Of a stretch of DNA of 6,549 bases, positions 1-5,759 are shown in pieces. Origin of the DNA: Candidatus Bathyarchaeota archaeon (GTDB lineage: Archaea > Thermoproteota > Bathyarchaeia > TCS64); assembly GCA_030670015.1 (NCBI GenBank), contig DAOVCM010000052.1, positions 1 through 6,549 on the forward strand, in the 5' to 3' direction. Positions within the stretch are counted from its first letter, which is position 1; each line of letters opens with the position of its first letter. The translations under genes and the position numbers were made by a program. The notes under the pieces are model-generated. The model ran no database searches, was not told where the DNA came from, and was given only the letters and a program-made list of their open reading frames with translations.

Positions 1-386
1 GTAAGCTCTTTTTCCTCCAGCGTCTTGAGGAGGGATGACATGCCATCGTCACCTGGCTTTGCTGATTTGTACAGACCTAAGAGAATGTCAGTCTGTTTAG
101 ATTCTTCCTCGGATTGACCCAGCTCGACCTCTGACTTACCATAGAAATGGAGGTCACCGATCCATGTCCCACTGTCAACGATTAGGTCAGCCTCGCGTAG
201 CGGGGCGATTATCGCGGGTTCTCCTTTAATAGGGAGAAGCGCGTAGGCCTCTACTCCGCAGCCTAACGCCTTCCCGAGGCTCCAGTAGTCTGAGATGTAG
301 AATACATTCTCGGTTGACGATGCGACGAGAGTGTCAACACCTCGACTACTCATGACCTGATATGCTCGTTCTCCGTTCAAAGGCAT
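1..386 (-). CDS. M24-family peptidase (Xaa-Pro peptidase/creatinase-like), N-terminal part, cut by window edge
   Basis: Open on the minus strand from ATG at 386 to the left edge, about 128 codons with no stop. The start (MPLNGERAYQVMSSRGVD) and the following stretch at residues 17-34 (VDTLVASSTENVFYISDY) match the creatinase N-terminal domain of M24 peptidases, where the pattern 'G-[LV]-D-[AT]-L-[LV]-x-S-x-x-N-[VI]-x-Y-[LI]' is typical. The domain continues with a substrate-side beta-rich region (AYALLPIKGEPAIIAPLREAD). The metal-binding pita-bread catalytic domain would lie beyond the window, so activity (Xaa-Pro dipeptidase/aminopeptidase or a non-peptidase creatinase relative) cannot be decided. 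ATG 386 is preferred over the internal ATG at 353 because residues before M12 fit the usual family start. An AT-rich TATA-like element lies 30-40 nt upstream, with no Shine-Dalgarno, which suggests a nearly leaderless mRNA. Confidence 0.82.
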   Translation of the reverse strand, partial: MPLNGERAYQVMSSRGVDTLVASSTENVFYISDYWSLGKALGCGVEAYALLPIKGEPAIIAPLREADLIVDSGTWIGDLHFYGKSEVELGQSEEESKQTDILLGLYKSAKPGDDGMSSLLKTLEEKEL

Positions 387-416
387 CTCTGGACATTGTA
401 ACGTTGTCAGATCTGT

Positions 417-428
417 TTTTAAAATAAT
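417..428 (-). promoter_or_regulatory. TATA-like element of the M24 peptidase gene
   Basis: Read on the minus strand, the sequence ATTATTTTAAAA occupies these bases. Its centre is about 36 nt upstream of ATG 386. With the usual archaeal TATA-to-start-site distance of about 25 nt, transcription would begin near 396, giving a leader of about 10 nt. No Shine-Dalgarno is visible, in keeping with that short leader. The element sits at the boundary with the neighbouring MFS relic. Confidence 0.5.
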
Positions 429-447
429 TGGATTCAGAACGACAGAA

Positions 448-686
448 GTGGCGATAACTACGTCAAGTCAAGGAATGAAAGGTCTCCAAAGATTCCAGCA
501 CGCGCGCCAGATGAGCGGGCCCATGCTTTGGCGAGCTATTCGACATTTAGGGGGCTTCTCTCTTTCCCCGCCCCCCTCATCGGAGGCATACTGTTCGACG
601 TCTACAGCTTCAATATACCAATCCTACTTAACCTAGTGATAGCCCTTGTAGATGCTATCCTAATTTTGATCCTTGTGAAAGATTAG
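448..686 (+). pseudogene. MFS transporter relic, C-terminal fragment with probable frameshift
   Basis: The clearest coding signal is in the frame ending at TAG 684-686. It reads DERAHALASYSTFRGLL, then SFPAPLIGGILFDVYSFNIP, then a hydrophobic helix rich in L, I and V ending LVKD. This resembles the last two or so transmembrane helices of drug-efflux-type MFS permeases, which often have 'R-A-x-A-L-Y-S-T-F-R-x-x-x-x-x-x-P-x-I-G-G' at this position. That frame has no ATG or GTG start. The preceding MFS-like residues (VAITTSSQGMK, from 448) are in another frame, so a frameshift near 478-486 is inferred. The remaining roughly 300 residues of a normal MFS protein are missing, because the M24 gene lies immediately upstream on the other strand. 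I read it as a dead remnant; a functional small membrane protein is much less likely. Confidence 0.6.
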
Positions 687-752
687 ATAATTTCTAGGTA
701 GAATCACAAAAAGGATTTCTACGAGGCGTCCTTAACGATAATAGATTTAACT

Positions 753-1646
753 GTGAGAAAGATGATACCGGTCGCAACATCCGAGAAAGTCATAGTCAGA
801 TGTCCAAAGGACGGAAGCTTTTCCTTCTTCAACAGTCCCTATCCTTCCCACCGTCTCTCAACGGGAGTAGACATCTACCCCAATATAGAATACGGTGAGA
901 ATGCGTCCTCTCCAGTTTCAGGCGAGATAACACTGATTAGGAAAATAAGGTGCCCAGGAGGGAGAGGCTTTAAGGATTCAGGCTACGACGTCGTGACAGT
1001 TCTGAGGAGCCACGAGAACCCTGAGAGGGTGATCAAGTTCCTTCACGTTGAGCCAGCTCTCAAGTGTGGAGATTTTGTGGAAACGGGGCAGGAACTTGGA
1101 TCGCTACTGCGATCCGGCTACTTCAGCTTATGGACGTCACCTCACATACACGTAGAGATCCGAAACCCCTTTGACCCCATCCGGGCTAGGGGAGGCTACC
1201 CGTTCAGGAGGCTGCTTGAGATCGGGGATGTCAAACCTGTGGAGGAGCTGAAGGGTACGGTAACCAAGACAATCCACGAGTTTTCGATTGTAAGGATAGA
1301 AGAGGATCATGCGAATGGCTTAACGGCTGACGTCGGAGGTGTAACCGGGCTTCTGGACGGAGGTATTCCCTACTACGGATGGGTGGGCACCCATATCGGA
1401 TCTAACCCCCCAACAGGCAGAGTAGTGAAGCTCTGCGGAAAACCAATTGCCATAATCAAAACTCTCCGGGGGAAAACCTGTCTGGCTGACTGTCTTGATT
1501 TCAAGATAAATGTAGGTATGATCCCTATCCGGGGATTATCCCTACGCCTTTCACCCCGAGCCTTACCTGAGATTAAGCTTATACCCTTCAAGCCAGAAGG
1601 CCTACAGCTAGAAGAAGACAGCGAAGTATCTCTTAGTATCGAATGA
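753..1646 (+). CDS. M23/LAS-type zinc metallopeptidase homologue, cytoplasmic
   Basis: A 297-residue protein. Residues about 30-138 resemble the M23 (LytM-type) beta-sandwich: H33 and D40 in SHRLSTGVDIYP, a lipoyl-like turn at 51-60 (ASSPVSGEIT), H98 in FLHVEP, the segment 106-116 (GDFVETGQELG), and the H-x-H pair H131/H133 in PHIHVEIR. These would give zinc ligands H33, D40 and H133 and catalytic histidines H98 and H131. Canonical M23 has H-x3-D; here the spacing is H-x6-D, as in the M15 branch of the LAS superfamily, and the canonical position is S36. No signal peptide or membrane segment is visible, so it is likely cytoplasmic, which is odd for a peptidoglycan-hydrolase fold. Residues 150-297 contain a Gly-rich stretch (GGVTGLLDGGIPYYGWVG) and are not recognised. 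The start is GTG 753; ATG 762 is an alternative, and neither has a clear Shine-Dalgarno. True substrate unknown. Confidence 0.72.
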   Translation: MRKMIPVATSEKVIVRCPKDGSFSFFNSPYPSHRLSTGVDIYPNIEYGENASSPVSGEITLIRKIRCPGGRGFKDSGYDVVTVLRSHENPERVIKFLHVEPALKCGDFVETGQELGSLLRSGYFSLWTSPHIHVEIRNPFDPIRARGGYPFRRLLEIGDVKPVEELKGTVTKTIHEFSIVRIEEDHANGLTADVGGVTGLLDGGIPYYGWVGTHIGSNPPTGRVVKLCGKPIAIIKTLRGKTCLADCLDFKINVGMIPIRGLSLRLSPRALPEIKLIPFKPEGLQLEEDSEVSLSIE

Positions 1647-1816
1647 CTATCCGTGAAAACTCGTTAAGAATAACTGCTAGGAGGGTCAATTCGCCTACAC
1701 TTGAACGCCCACCTGGAAAATATCTGAGGTAAGAATTCTACAATTCACAGAAAACCGCCAAGCAGCAAGCTCTGTAAAGAGGCGTGCAACTGAGAATTCG
1801 GGTTCTTTTTTCAGAC

Positions 1817-1830
1817 ATATTAATTTAATC
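1817..1830 (+). promoter_or_regulatory. TATA-like element of the rhomboid gene
   Basis: The sequence CATATTAATTTAATC includes an AT-only core whose centre is about 28 nt before ATG 1853, so transcription would start within a few bases of the start codon. No Shine-Dalgarno precedes the ATG, which fits a leaderless mRNA. A T-rich run at 1803-1811 just upstream could end transcription of the metallopeptidase gene. Confidence 0.5.
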
Positions 1831-1852
1831 TGGGCGTTAACTTTGATGCAAG

Positions 1853-2524
1853 ATGTTTCCGCTGGGCGACGAGAATCCGACTAGGTTAACCCCCTTTATC
1901 AACTGGTCAATCATAGCAACATGCATCCTCGTCTTCCTCTGGCAATCATCCTCAGGGAGCACGCATTTTGTGTACACTCTCCTCACTTTCGGCCTTGTCC
2001 CAACAACGATCACATCCGGAGCTGGACAGTATACTTTCGTGACTAACATGTTCCTCCACGGTGGTTGGTCCCATCTACTGGGCAACATGTTATTCCTATG
2101 GATCTTCGGTGACAACATCGAGGATTGCTGTGGTCACCTCCGCTACCTCGTCTTCTACCTCACCTCCGGCGTCGCAGCCTCAGCTTTCTGGATGCTCACC
2201 GCATGGGGCTCCCAATATCCCGCCGTCGGTGCATCCGGCGCCATCTCCGGCGTTCTGGGCGCCTACTTCGTGCTCTACCCCAGAGCCCGCATCCGCACCG
2301 TCGTCGGAATGGGTTTCTTCTGGCGTGTCGTTAGGGTGCCCGCGTACATAATGATCGGTCTCTGGTTTGTCTACCAGTTCATGCTGGCCCTCGTCCCATT
2401 GAACACGGGGGTCGCATACTGGGCTCATGTCGGAGGCTTCGTCGTAGGTATAATCCTCGCCAAGATTATACGTCCAAAGCTGAGAAAACCGTCCGGCAGT
2501 TACAACCTTGAATACTATAGATGA
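1853..2524 (+). CDS. Rhomboid-family intramembrane serine protease
   Basis: A 223-residue polytopic membrane protein that should cleave transmembrane segments of other membrane proteins within the bilayer. All rhomboid landmarks are present. The first helix is at about 16-31. Residues 67-78 (FLHGGWSHLLGN) form the loop-plus-helix motif in which H74 and N78 match the oxyanion-stabilising His and Asn of the family. The nucleophile is S128 in GASG (126-129), followed by GVLGAY. The catalytic base is H192 in AYWAHVGGFVVG (188-199). Six hydrophobic segments fit the basic six-helix rhomboid core. The length is normal, and no extra cytoplasmic domain or zinc finger is attached. It is transcribed alone and converges on the ribosomal operon. 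The substrate cannot be inferred from its neighbours. ATG 1853 gives the expected short N-terminal tail (MFPLGDENPTRLTPFINW). Confidence 0.93.
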   Translation: MFPLGDENPTRLTPFINWSIIATCILVFLWQSSSGSTHFVYTLLTFGLVPTTITSGAGQYTFVTNMFLHGGWSHLLGNMLFLWIFGDNIEDCCGHLRYLVFYLTSGVAASAFWMLTAWGSQYPAVGASGAISGVLGAYFVLYPRARIRTVVGMGFFWRVVRVPAYIMIGLWFVYQFMLALVPLNTGVAYWAHVGGFVVGIILAKIIRPKLRKPSGSYNLEYYR

Positions 2525-2532
2525 CCGGACGG
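2489..2532 (+). terminator. Inverted repeat spanning the rhomboid stop codon
   Basis: CCGTCCGG (2489-2496) and CCGGACGG (2525-2532) are perfect 8-nt reverse complements, separated by 28 nt that contain the last codons and the TGA stop of the rhomboid gene. A G+C-rich stem at this position could end or stabilise the mRNA. It has no U-tract, so intrinsic-terminator function is only inferred. Confidence 0.3.
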
Positions 2533-2542
2533 CAGGGTGACA

Positions 2543-2556
2543 AACATGCGCATGTT
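2543..2556. repeat. 14-bp perfect palindrome in the convergent intergenic region
   Basis: AACATGCGCATGTT reads the same on both strands. It lies 19 nt beyond the rhomboid stop and about 100 nt beyond the eL18 stop, so it could be a bidirectional termination element or a dimeric protein-binding site. No promoter is seen beside it. Confidence 0.4.
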
Positions 2557-2610
2557 GGGAACGGTGAACTACCTCCCTACAGGCGCGCAGTTCATTCATC
2601 CATTGAAATG

Positions 2611-2631
2611 GGTGATCTTCTTGCGATCATC
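2611..2631 (-). terminator. Hairpin downstream of the eL18 gene
   Basis: A short stem can form between 2611-2617 and 2625-2631 (TGATC paired with GATCA, extended by one wobble and one G-C pair) around a 7-nt loop. It starts about 30 nt after the eL18 stop in the direction of transcription. There is no T-run after it on the minus strand, so its role at the end of the operon is speculative. Confidence 0.25.
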
Positions 2632-2659
2632 TCGGTAAATCAACGTGGCTGTTAGGAGC

Positions 2660-3007
2660 CTACTTTAATAGTCTTATCTTGGACGGTTCGATTCCTTCGT
2701 CCATGAGCTCTATGAGGGATATAATTCGGCCCTCTGCGCGGGTGACCTTCTCTTGAGCTCCTTCCGAGAAGGAATAGGAGGCTATCGTTACGGGATGGGT
2801 TAGCGAACCCGCCGCTAGGACCTTCCCCGGCACAGCGACGATGTCTCCAGCATCTGTGTGCCGGTTTATTCTGCTAAGGTTGACTGTGGTTCTCCTCCTC
2901 TTGGGCTTGTCCAGCTCGTCTGCAAGCGCCCTCCAGATGGAATCACCACTCTTCCTAGATGCAGCCTTGAGTGTGTATATCGTCTTCTTCAGCTCTGGGT
3001 TCATCAT
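2660..3007 (-). CDS. rpl18e: Large ribosomal subunit protein eL18 (L18e)
   Basis: A 115-residue protein of the archaeal/eukaryal eL18 family, a structural component of the 50S subunit. Family features in order: NPELKKTIYTLKAASRKSG at 3-21, IWRALADEL (24-32), a basic patch KPKRRRT (34-40), the signature VNLSRINRHT (42-51), and DIVAVPGKVLAAGSL (55-69). Length is normal. Its ATG at 3007 overlaps the stop of the RNA polymerase subunit D gene by 4 nt (ATGA), indicating translational coupling; the second ATG (3004) would also work. It is the last gene of the operon here. In many archaea uL13, uS9 and RpoN follow, but in this window the next gene is the convergent rhomboid. Confidence 0.95.
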   Translation of the reverse strand: MMNPELKKTIYTLKAASRKSGDSIWRALADELDKPKRRRTTVNLSRINRHTDAGDIVAVPGKVLAAGSLTHPVTIASYSFSEGAQEKVTRAEGRIISLIELMDEGIEPSKIRLLK

Positions 3008-3912
3008 CCTTCTTCTTCCTTCTCAAAGTCTCCAGCGCCCACGCTGTACAATCTACGGGCTTCCTGCTCACCCACCACGAAGTCGACGATCTCCTCATCA
3101 GTTTCTCCCCTCTTGATCTTGTCTGAGAACTCGTCCAACTTAGCAACGAGGACTCTGCAGGCTTCGGTGACGATCCTCTCAGGGGGTAGGCATCCCGTCG
3201 ACTCAACGGTGAAGAGGAAGGTGTCTCCCTTCATATCCTGAGTCACAGCAGCCGGATCTACGGGGCAGACCTCCACACATTCACCGCAGAGGATGCAGGC
3301 ATATATGTCGACGACCTTGAGCTTCCCTCCCTCTAGAGAGAGCACGCCCCTTGGGCATGCCTCGACGCACATACCACAGGCTGTACACCTCTTCTCGTCG
3401 ATCTCCACCTCGGCTAAGTGCTGGTAGACGGCCTCTGAGACGGGCTGCCACTTCGCGTGAACTTTACCTAAGCCCAGCCTTGCGTATGCCTCCAGCCTGA
3501 CAGCCTGTTCGAGCGCCAGCTTTGTAAGCGGTATCTTGGGGCTTGCTGGGACGATCTGGGGATCCTCTGAAACGAAGTCTCCTGAGTAGACTGTTCGTAT
3601 ATCGGTTTCAGCCTCGACGTCGAGGGTGAGGACAACCCTGCAGAGGCTGCAGCCGAGGTCGCTATTGCACTCGCAGTCCTCCGGTAGGACGTAGCTGTCG
3701 AGGTCTGTCTTAAGCGGTACGAAGCCTATTCTCTGGGCGAGGACCTCGTCAGGGATGACAGACGAGTTGTCAAAGATGAAAATGTCGTCTATGGTCATTG
3801 AGGGAACTTCGGAGATAATGGTCCGCCTCAGGGCGTTGGCGAGGGAAACGTCAATCCCCTCTACGAGGAAGCGGACGGTATCGCCGGTTATACTGAGAAC
3901 TTCAACCCTCAT
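3004..3912 (-). CDS. rpoD: DNA-directed RNA polymerase subunit D with two [4Fe-4S] motifs
   Basis: A 302-residue homologue of bacterial alpha N-terminal domain and eukaryal Rpb3. It pairs with subunit L and, with N and P, forms the platform on which the archaeal RNA polymerase assembles. The dimerisation domain begins with LANALRRTIISEVPS (24-38). Residues 80-91 hold C80, C82, C88 and C91 (CECNSDLGCSLC), a possible metal site seen in several archaeal D subunits. A ferredoxin-like insert follows with two complete clusters: C176/C179/C182/C186 and C206/C209/C212/C216, each ending in C-P. The dimerisation domain resumes at about 228. The C-terminus is acidic (FEKEEEG). ATG 3912 is preceded by a G-rich Shine-Dalgarno (AGGGGGG, 3918-3924) and lies 17 nt after the uS11 stop. 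This is the archaeal subunit, unrelated to the bacterial sigma factor of the same symbol. Confidence 0.96.
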   Translation of the reverse strand: MRVEVLSITGDTVRFLVEGIDVSLANALRRTIISEVPSMTIDDIFIFDNSSVIPDEVLAQRIGFVPLKTDLDSYVLPEDCECNSDLGCSLCRVVLTLDVEAETDIRTVYSGDFVSEDPQIVPASPKIPLTKLALEQAVRLEAYARLGLGKVHAKWQPVSEAVYQHLAEVEIDEKRCTACGMCVEACPRGVLSLEGGKLKVVDIYACILCGECVEVCPVDPAAVTQDMKGDTFLFTVESTGCLPPERIVTEACRVLVAKLDEFSDKIKRGETDEEIVDFVVGEQEARRLYSVGAGDFEKEEEG

Positions 3913-3929
3913 GGTCGCCCCCCTGGTTA

Positions 3930-4322
3930 CTAAGGCCTTCGGCCACGCCTTCCGCCTGGCTTGCGCGTCCCGTCGTGGGGTATTGGCGTGGTCTCCTCTA
4001 TCCTGCCTATCTTAAAGTTGCTCCTAGCAAGGGCTCTGATGGCTGCCTGAGCCCCCGGCCCCGGCGTCTTAGAGCCGGACCCCCCAGGTGCTCTCACCTT
4101 GATGTGGATTGAGGTGATACCCCTGTCTCTTCCCACGTTGGCGACGTACTGGGCCGCCTTCATGGCTGCGTATGGTGACGGCTTGAGCCTGTCAGCCTTG
4201 ACGAACCTCCCGCCTGACGCGAGGGCGATGGTCTCAGCGCCGGTTAAATCTGTCATGTGAATTAGCGTGTTGTTGAAGCTGCTGAAGATGTGGACAACCG
4301 CCCACCTCTCGTTCTCACTCAG
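3930..4322 (-). CDS. rps11: Small ribosomal subunit protein uS11 (S11), probable CTG start
   Basis: Archaeal uS11, a 30S platform protein near the mRNA exit site. The conserved body runs [16 protein letters not shown], then [32 protein letters not shown] and the C-terminal [16 protein letters not shown]. The first ATG (4256) would give 108 residues and remove the conserved N-terminal strand. In the same frame upstream lies [17 protein letters not shown], matching the usual uS11 start (W-G-[IV]-[AV]-H-I-[YF]-S-S-[YF]-N-N-T). No ATG, GTG or TTG occurs between this and the in-frame stop at 4338-4340. The only near-cognate candidate is CTG 4320-4322, seven nt after a strong Shine-Dalgarno (GGAGGT, 4330-4335), giving 130 residues, the normal length. 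It overlaps the end of uS4 by 8 nt, so coupling is likely. Identity is certain; the start is inferred. Confidence 0.9.
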   Translation of the reverse strand: MSENERWAVVHIFSSFNNTLIHMTDLTGAETIALASGGRFVKADRLKPSPYAAMKAAQYVANVGRDRGITSIHIKVRAPGGSGSKTPGPGAQAAIRALARSNFKIGRIEETTPIPHDGTRKPGGRRGRRP

Positions 4323-4866
4323 GCTGCTTACCTCCCGTCATCTCAGTGAGGCTGACCTCCAGTCTCAGGGGGTGCTCCTTGATAGCAAGGGGGCTGGATT
4401 CAGAGTAGTCCAGGTTGGTTTCGTCGGCCCGGGTCACCTTGTAGCTTGGGGACCTCACCTTCGTGCCACTGATGGCGATATGGCCGTGTGTGATAAGCTG
4501 TCTCGCCTGGAAGAGAGTCTTGGCCATCCCCCGGCGGTACAGGACTGTCTGGAGTCTCCGCTCCAAGAGGTTCTCGATGCCCAAGCTGAGTATGTCCTCC
4601 AGTGTGGCCCGTTCGTCGACGAGGCCTAGAATATGCAGCTTCCGGATCATTGCTTTTTCCTTCTCAGCTCTCTCAATGGGATCCAGTGACAGCGTCTCCC
4701 TCCCCCTACGCCGAAGGGTGCTTAACTCCGTGCGAATCCGCCATAGCTCCCGCTTGTTCCTGAGTCCATAGGTGCCTACGAGTTTGAGCTCCTCACTCAG
4801 GTTGCTTACGTCGTAGGGACGCTTGGGCGTCGTGTATCTCTTGTGCTTCTTCTTAGGGTCTCCCAC
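4315..4866 (-). CDS. rps4: Small ribosomal subunit protein uS4 (S4)
   Basis: A 183-residue archaeal uS4, a primary 16S rRNA-binding protein of the 30S body. It starts with the archaeal signature [11 protein letters not shown], followed by the helical region with [12 protein letters not shown] (33-44). The S4 RNA-binding domain lies at about 104-150 ([20 protein letters not shown], then [18 protein letters not shown]). No zinc-binding cysteines are present at the N-terminus, as usual for archaea. The start codon is GTG 4866, fixed by the family start MGDP and a Shine-Dalgarno (GGAG, 4873-4876). The gap to the uS13 stop is only 2 nt. Its 3' end contains the Shine-Dalgarno and the probable start of uS11. 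Confidence 0.95.
   Translation of the reverse strand: MGDPKKKHKRYTTPKRPYDVSNLSEELKLVGTYGLRNKRELWRIRTELSTLRRRGRETLSLDPIERAEKEKAMIRKLHILGLVDERATLEDILSLGIENLLERRLQTVLYRRGMAKTLFQARQLITHGHIAISGTKVRSPSYKVTRADETNLDYSESSPLAIKEHPLRLEVSLTEMTGGKQPE
4330..4336 (-). promoter_or_regulatory. Shine-Dalgarno that supports the CTG start of uS11
   Basis: On the minus strand GGGAGGT lies inside the last codons of uS4 and ends 7 nt before CTG 4322. This is the ideal distance for initiation at CTG, while no such site precedes ATG 4256 at a useful distance. Confidence 0.6.
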
Positions 4867-4868
4867 CT

Positions 4869-5342
4869 CTATCTCCTCTCCCTCTCCTCTCTCTGAACGC
4901 GGCTTCTGCTGACGCCGACGCTACGCCCCTTACGTGCCGCTGTCTTCGTCCTCTGACCTCTCACCTTGAGCCCCAACGCGTGGCGCTCGCCCTTCCAGCT
5001 CCGTGTCTCCCTCATGATGCCGATGTCCTCCCTCTCCCTGAGGGTAAGGTCCGAGGCGAGGATGTGAAGGTTCCCTCCTGTCTGAGGGTCCTTTCTCCGG
5101 TTGAGCATCCACACCGGCATCCCCTTGGAGGCCGGGTCGCTGAGTATATCCTCCAGCCGCCTGATATCGGCGTCGGAGAAGGAGCCCAGCCTCTGGGTCG
5201 GGTCGAGGCCCAGTATCCTCACTATGGTCCGAGCTACCCTTATGCCCACGCCTTTCAAGTCGCATAGTGCATAGGGCAGTAGCTTGGTCCCGTCTATGTT
5301 AGACCCGTGGAGCCTTACGATGTAGTTGAACTCTTTGGACAC
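4869..5342 (-). CDS. rps13: Small ribosomal subunit protein uS13 (S13)
   Basis: A 157-residue archaeal uS13, a 30S head protein that contacts tRNA and the 50S subunit through intersubunit bridges. It begins EFNYIVRLHGSNIDGTK (4-20), then has the helix-hairpin-type LKGVGIRVARTIVRILGLD (29-47), PVWMLNRRKDPQTGGNLHI (76-94), and the basic rRNA-binding tail VRGQRTKTAARKGRSVGVSR (127-146) ending in an Arg/Glu-rich stretch. Length is typical of archaea. The start codon is GTG 5342, supported by the family N-terminus and a Shine-Dalgarno GGGAG (5351-5355) 8 nt upstream. It is the first gene of the operon; the DNA upstream contains a TATA-like element and then a gene relic in the opposite direction. 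Confidence 0.95.
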   Translation of the reverse strand: MSKEFNYIVRLHGSNIDGTKLLPYALCDLKGVGIRVARTIVRILGLDPTQRLGSFSDADIRRLEDILSDPASKGMPVWMLNRRKDPQTGGNLHILASDLTLREREDIGIMRETRSWKGERHALGLKVRGQRTKTAARKGRSVGVSRSRVQREERERR

Positions 5343-5386
5343 GCGGAAATCTCCCGACTGTGTAGGTAAACGTTAAGCATAAAAAC

Positions 5387-5396
5387 ATTATTAAAA
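5387..5396 (-). promoter_or_regulatory. Probable TATA box of the ribosomal/RNA polymerase operon
   Basis: On the minus strand TTTTAATAAT is centred about 50 nt before GTG 5342. Transcription would begin near 5366, leaving a leader of about 24 nt that contains the GGGAG Shine-Dalgarno. A second T/A-rich stretch (TTTTTATG, about 5377-5384) and the palindromic TTATATAA at 5479-5486 are alternative or additional promoters. Confidence 0.5.
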
Positions 5397-5478
5397 GATA
5401 TCGAATTCCAATTTTCCATTTCTAATGAAGAATAAAAACACTGGATTCGTGGACCAACAAGAGTTCTTTCCACGGCAC

Positions 5479-5486
5479 TTATATAA
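5479..5486. promoter_or_regulatory. Palindromic TATA box, TTATATAA
   Basis: A strong TATA match that reads identically on both strands, so its direction cannot be told from sequence. On the plus strand it would start RNA near 5508, just before the (CG)7 tract and the NikR relic. On the minus strand it would start near 5457 and give the uS13 operon a leader of about 115 nt. Confidence 0.4.
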
Positions 5487-5487
5487 T

Positions 5488-5667
5488 GTGAGTATTTGGA
5501 GTGACCACCATCTGTGAGTCGCGCGCGCGCGCGGAGGCCATTGCGTCGAGATCTACATTATCCAAGGGGAGTCTGAGCGGGTGCTCGACTTTGTCTCCAG
5601 GGTTAGGGCTGTCAGAGGGATTAAGGAGGTAAATTACACGATGACTCCTATTGAGGGAGCTGTCTGA
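5488..5667 (+). pseudogene. nikR: Relic of nickel-responsive regulator NikR
   Basis: Two pieces in one frame resemble archaeal NikR. The first, VSIWSDHH (5488-5511), fits the NikR segment '[IV]-[ST]-[IVL]-x-Y-D-H-H' at the start of the C-terminal domain. It is followed by CTG and an in-frame TGA (5515-5517), then a (CG)7 tract. The second begins GGHCVEIYIIQGESERVLDF and continues VSRVRAVRGIKEVNYTMT, ending at TGA 5665-5667. It matches the NikR ACT-like domain ('H-[CN]-C-[LV]-E-[VI]-[IY]-[VI]-[VI]-x-G ... G-[VI]-K'), with the metal-ligand Cys retained. The ribbon-helix-helix DNA-binding domain and about 25 residues holding the central metal-binding histidines are missing, and no standard start codon lies in frame after the TGA. 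It is therefore read as a broken gene. A CG-unit gain would place GTG 5514 in frame with the second piece. Confidence 0.55.
5520..5533. repeat. (CG)7 dinucleotide tract
   Basis: Fourteen alternating C and G bases without interruption, lying between the two NikR-like pieces. Such tracts can adopt Z-form DNA and change length by slippage. It falls where the central part of NikR should be. Confidence 0.85.
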
Positions 5668-5759
5668 CGAGCCTTAGATGATGTAAGGCAGAGAGGACAA
5701 TGGTGTCAGGTATGTTTTTGGATGCCTTTGACATGGTTGTGCGGTCTAGCAGTCGTCAA

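Noticed and set aside
448..636. 62-codon plus-strand frame starting at GTG 448 as a gene
   Set aside because: Only its first residues look MFS-like; after about 480 its translation is low-complexity while a neighbouring frame gives clear MFS helices. It is treated as part of the MFS relic.
2061..2599. Several frames of 69-139 codons on both strands inside the rhomboid gene
   Set aside because: They lie over strongly conserved rhomboid motifs, are rich in Arg, Pro and Ser or His, and have no family resemblance; they follow from the codon bias of the real gene.
2841..5267. Plus-strand frames opposite uS13, uS4, uS11, RpoD and eL18
   Set aside because: All are antisense shadows of certain ribosomal and RNA polymerase genes.
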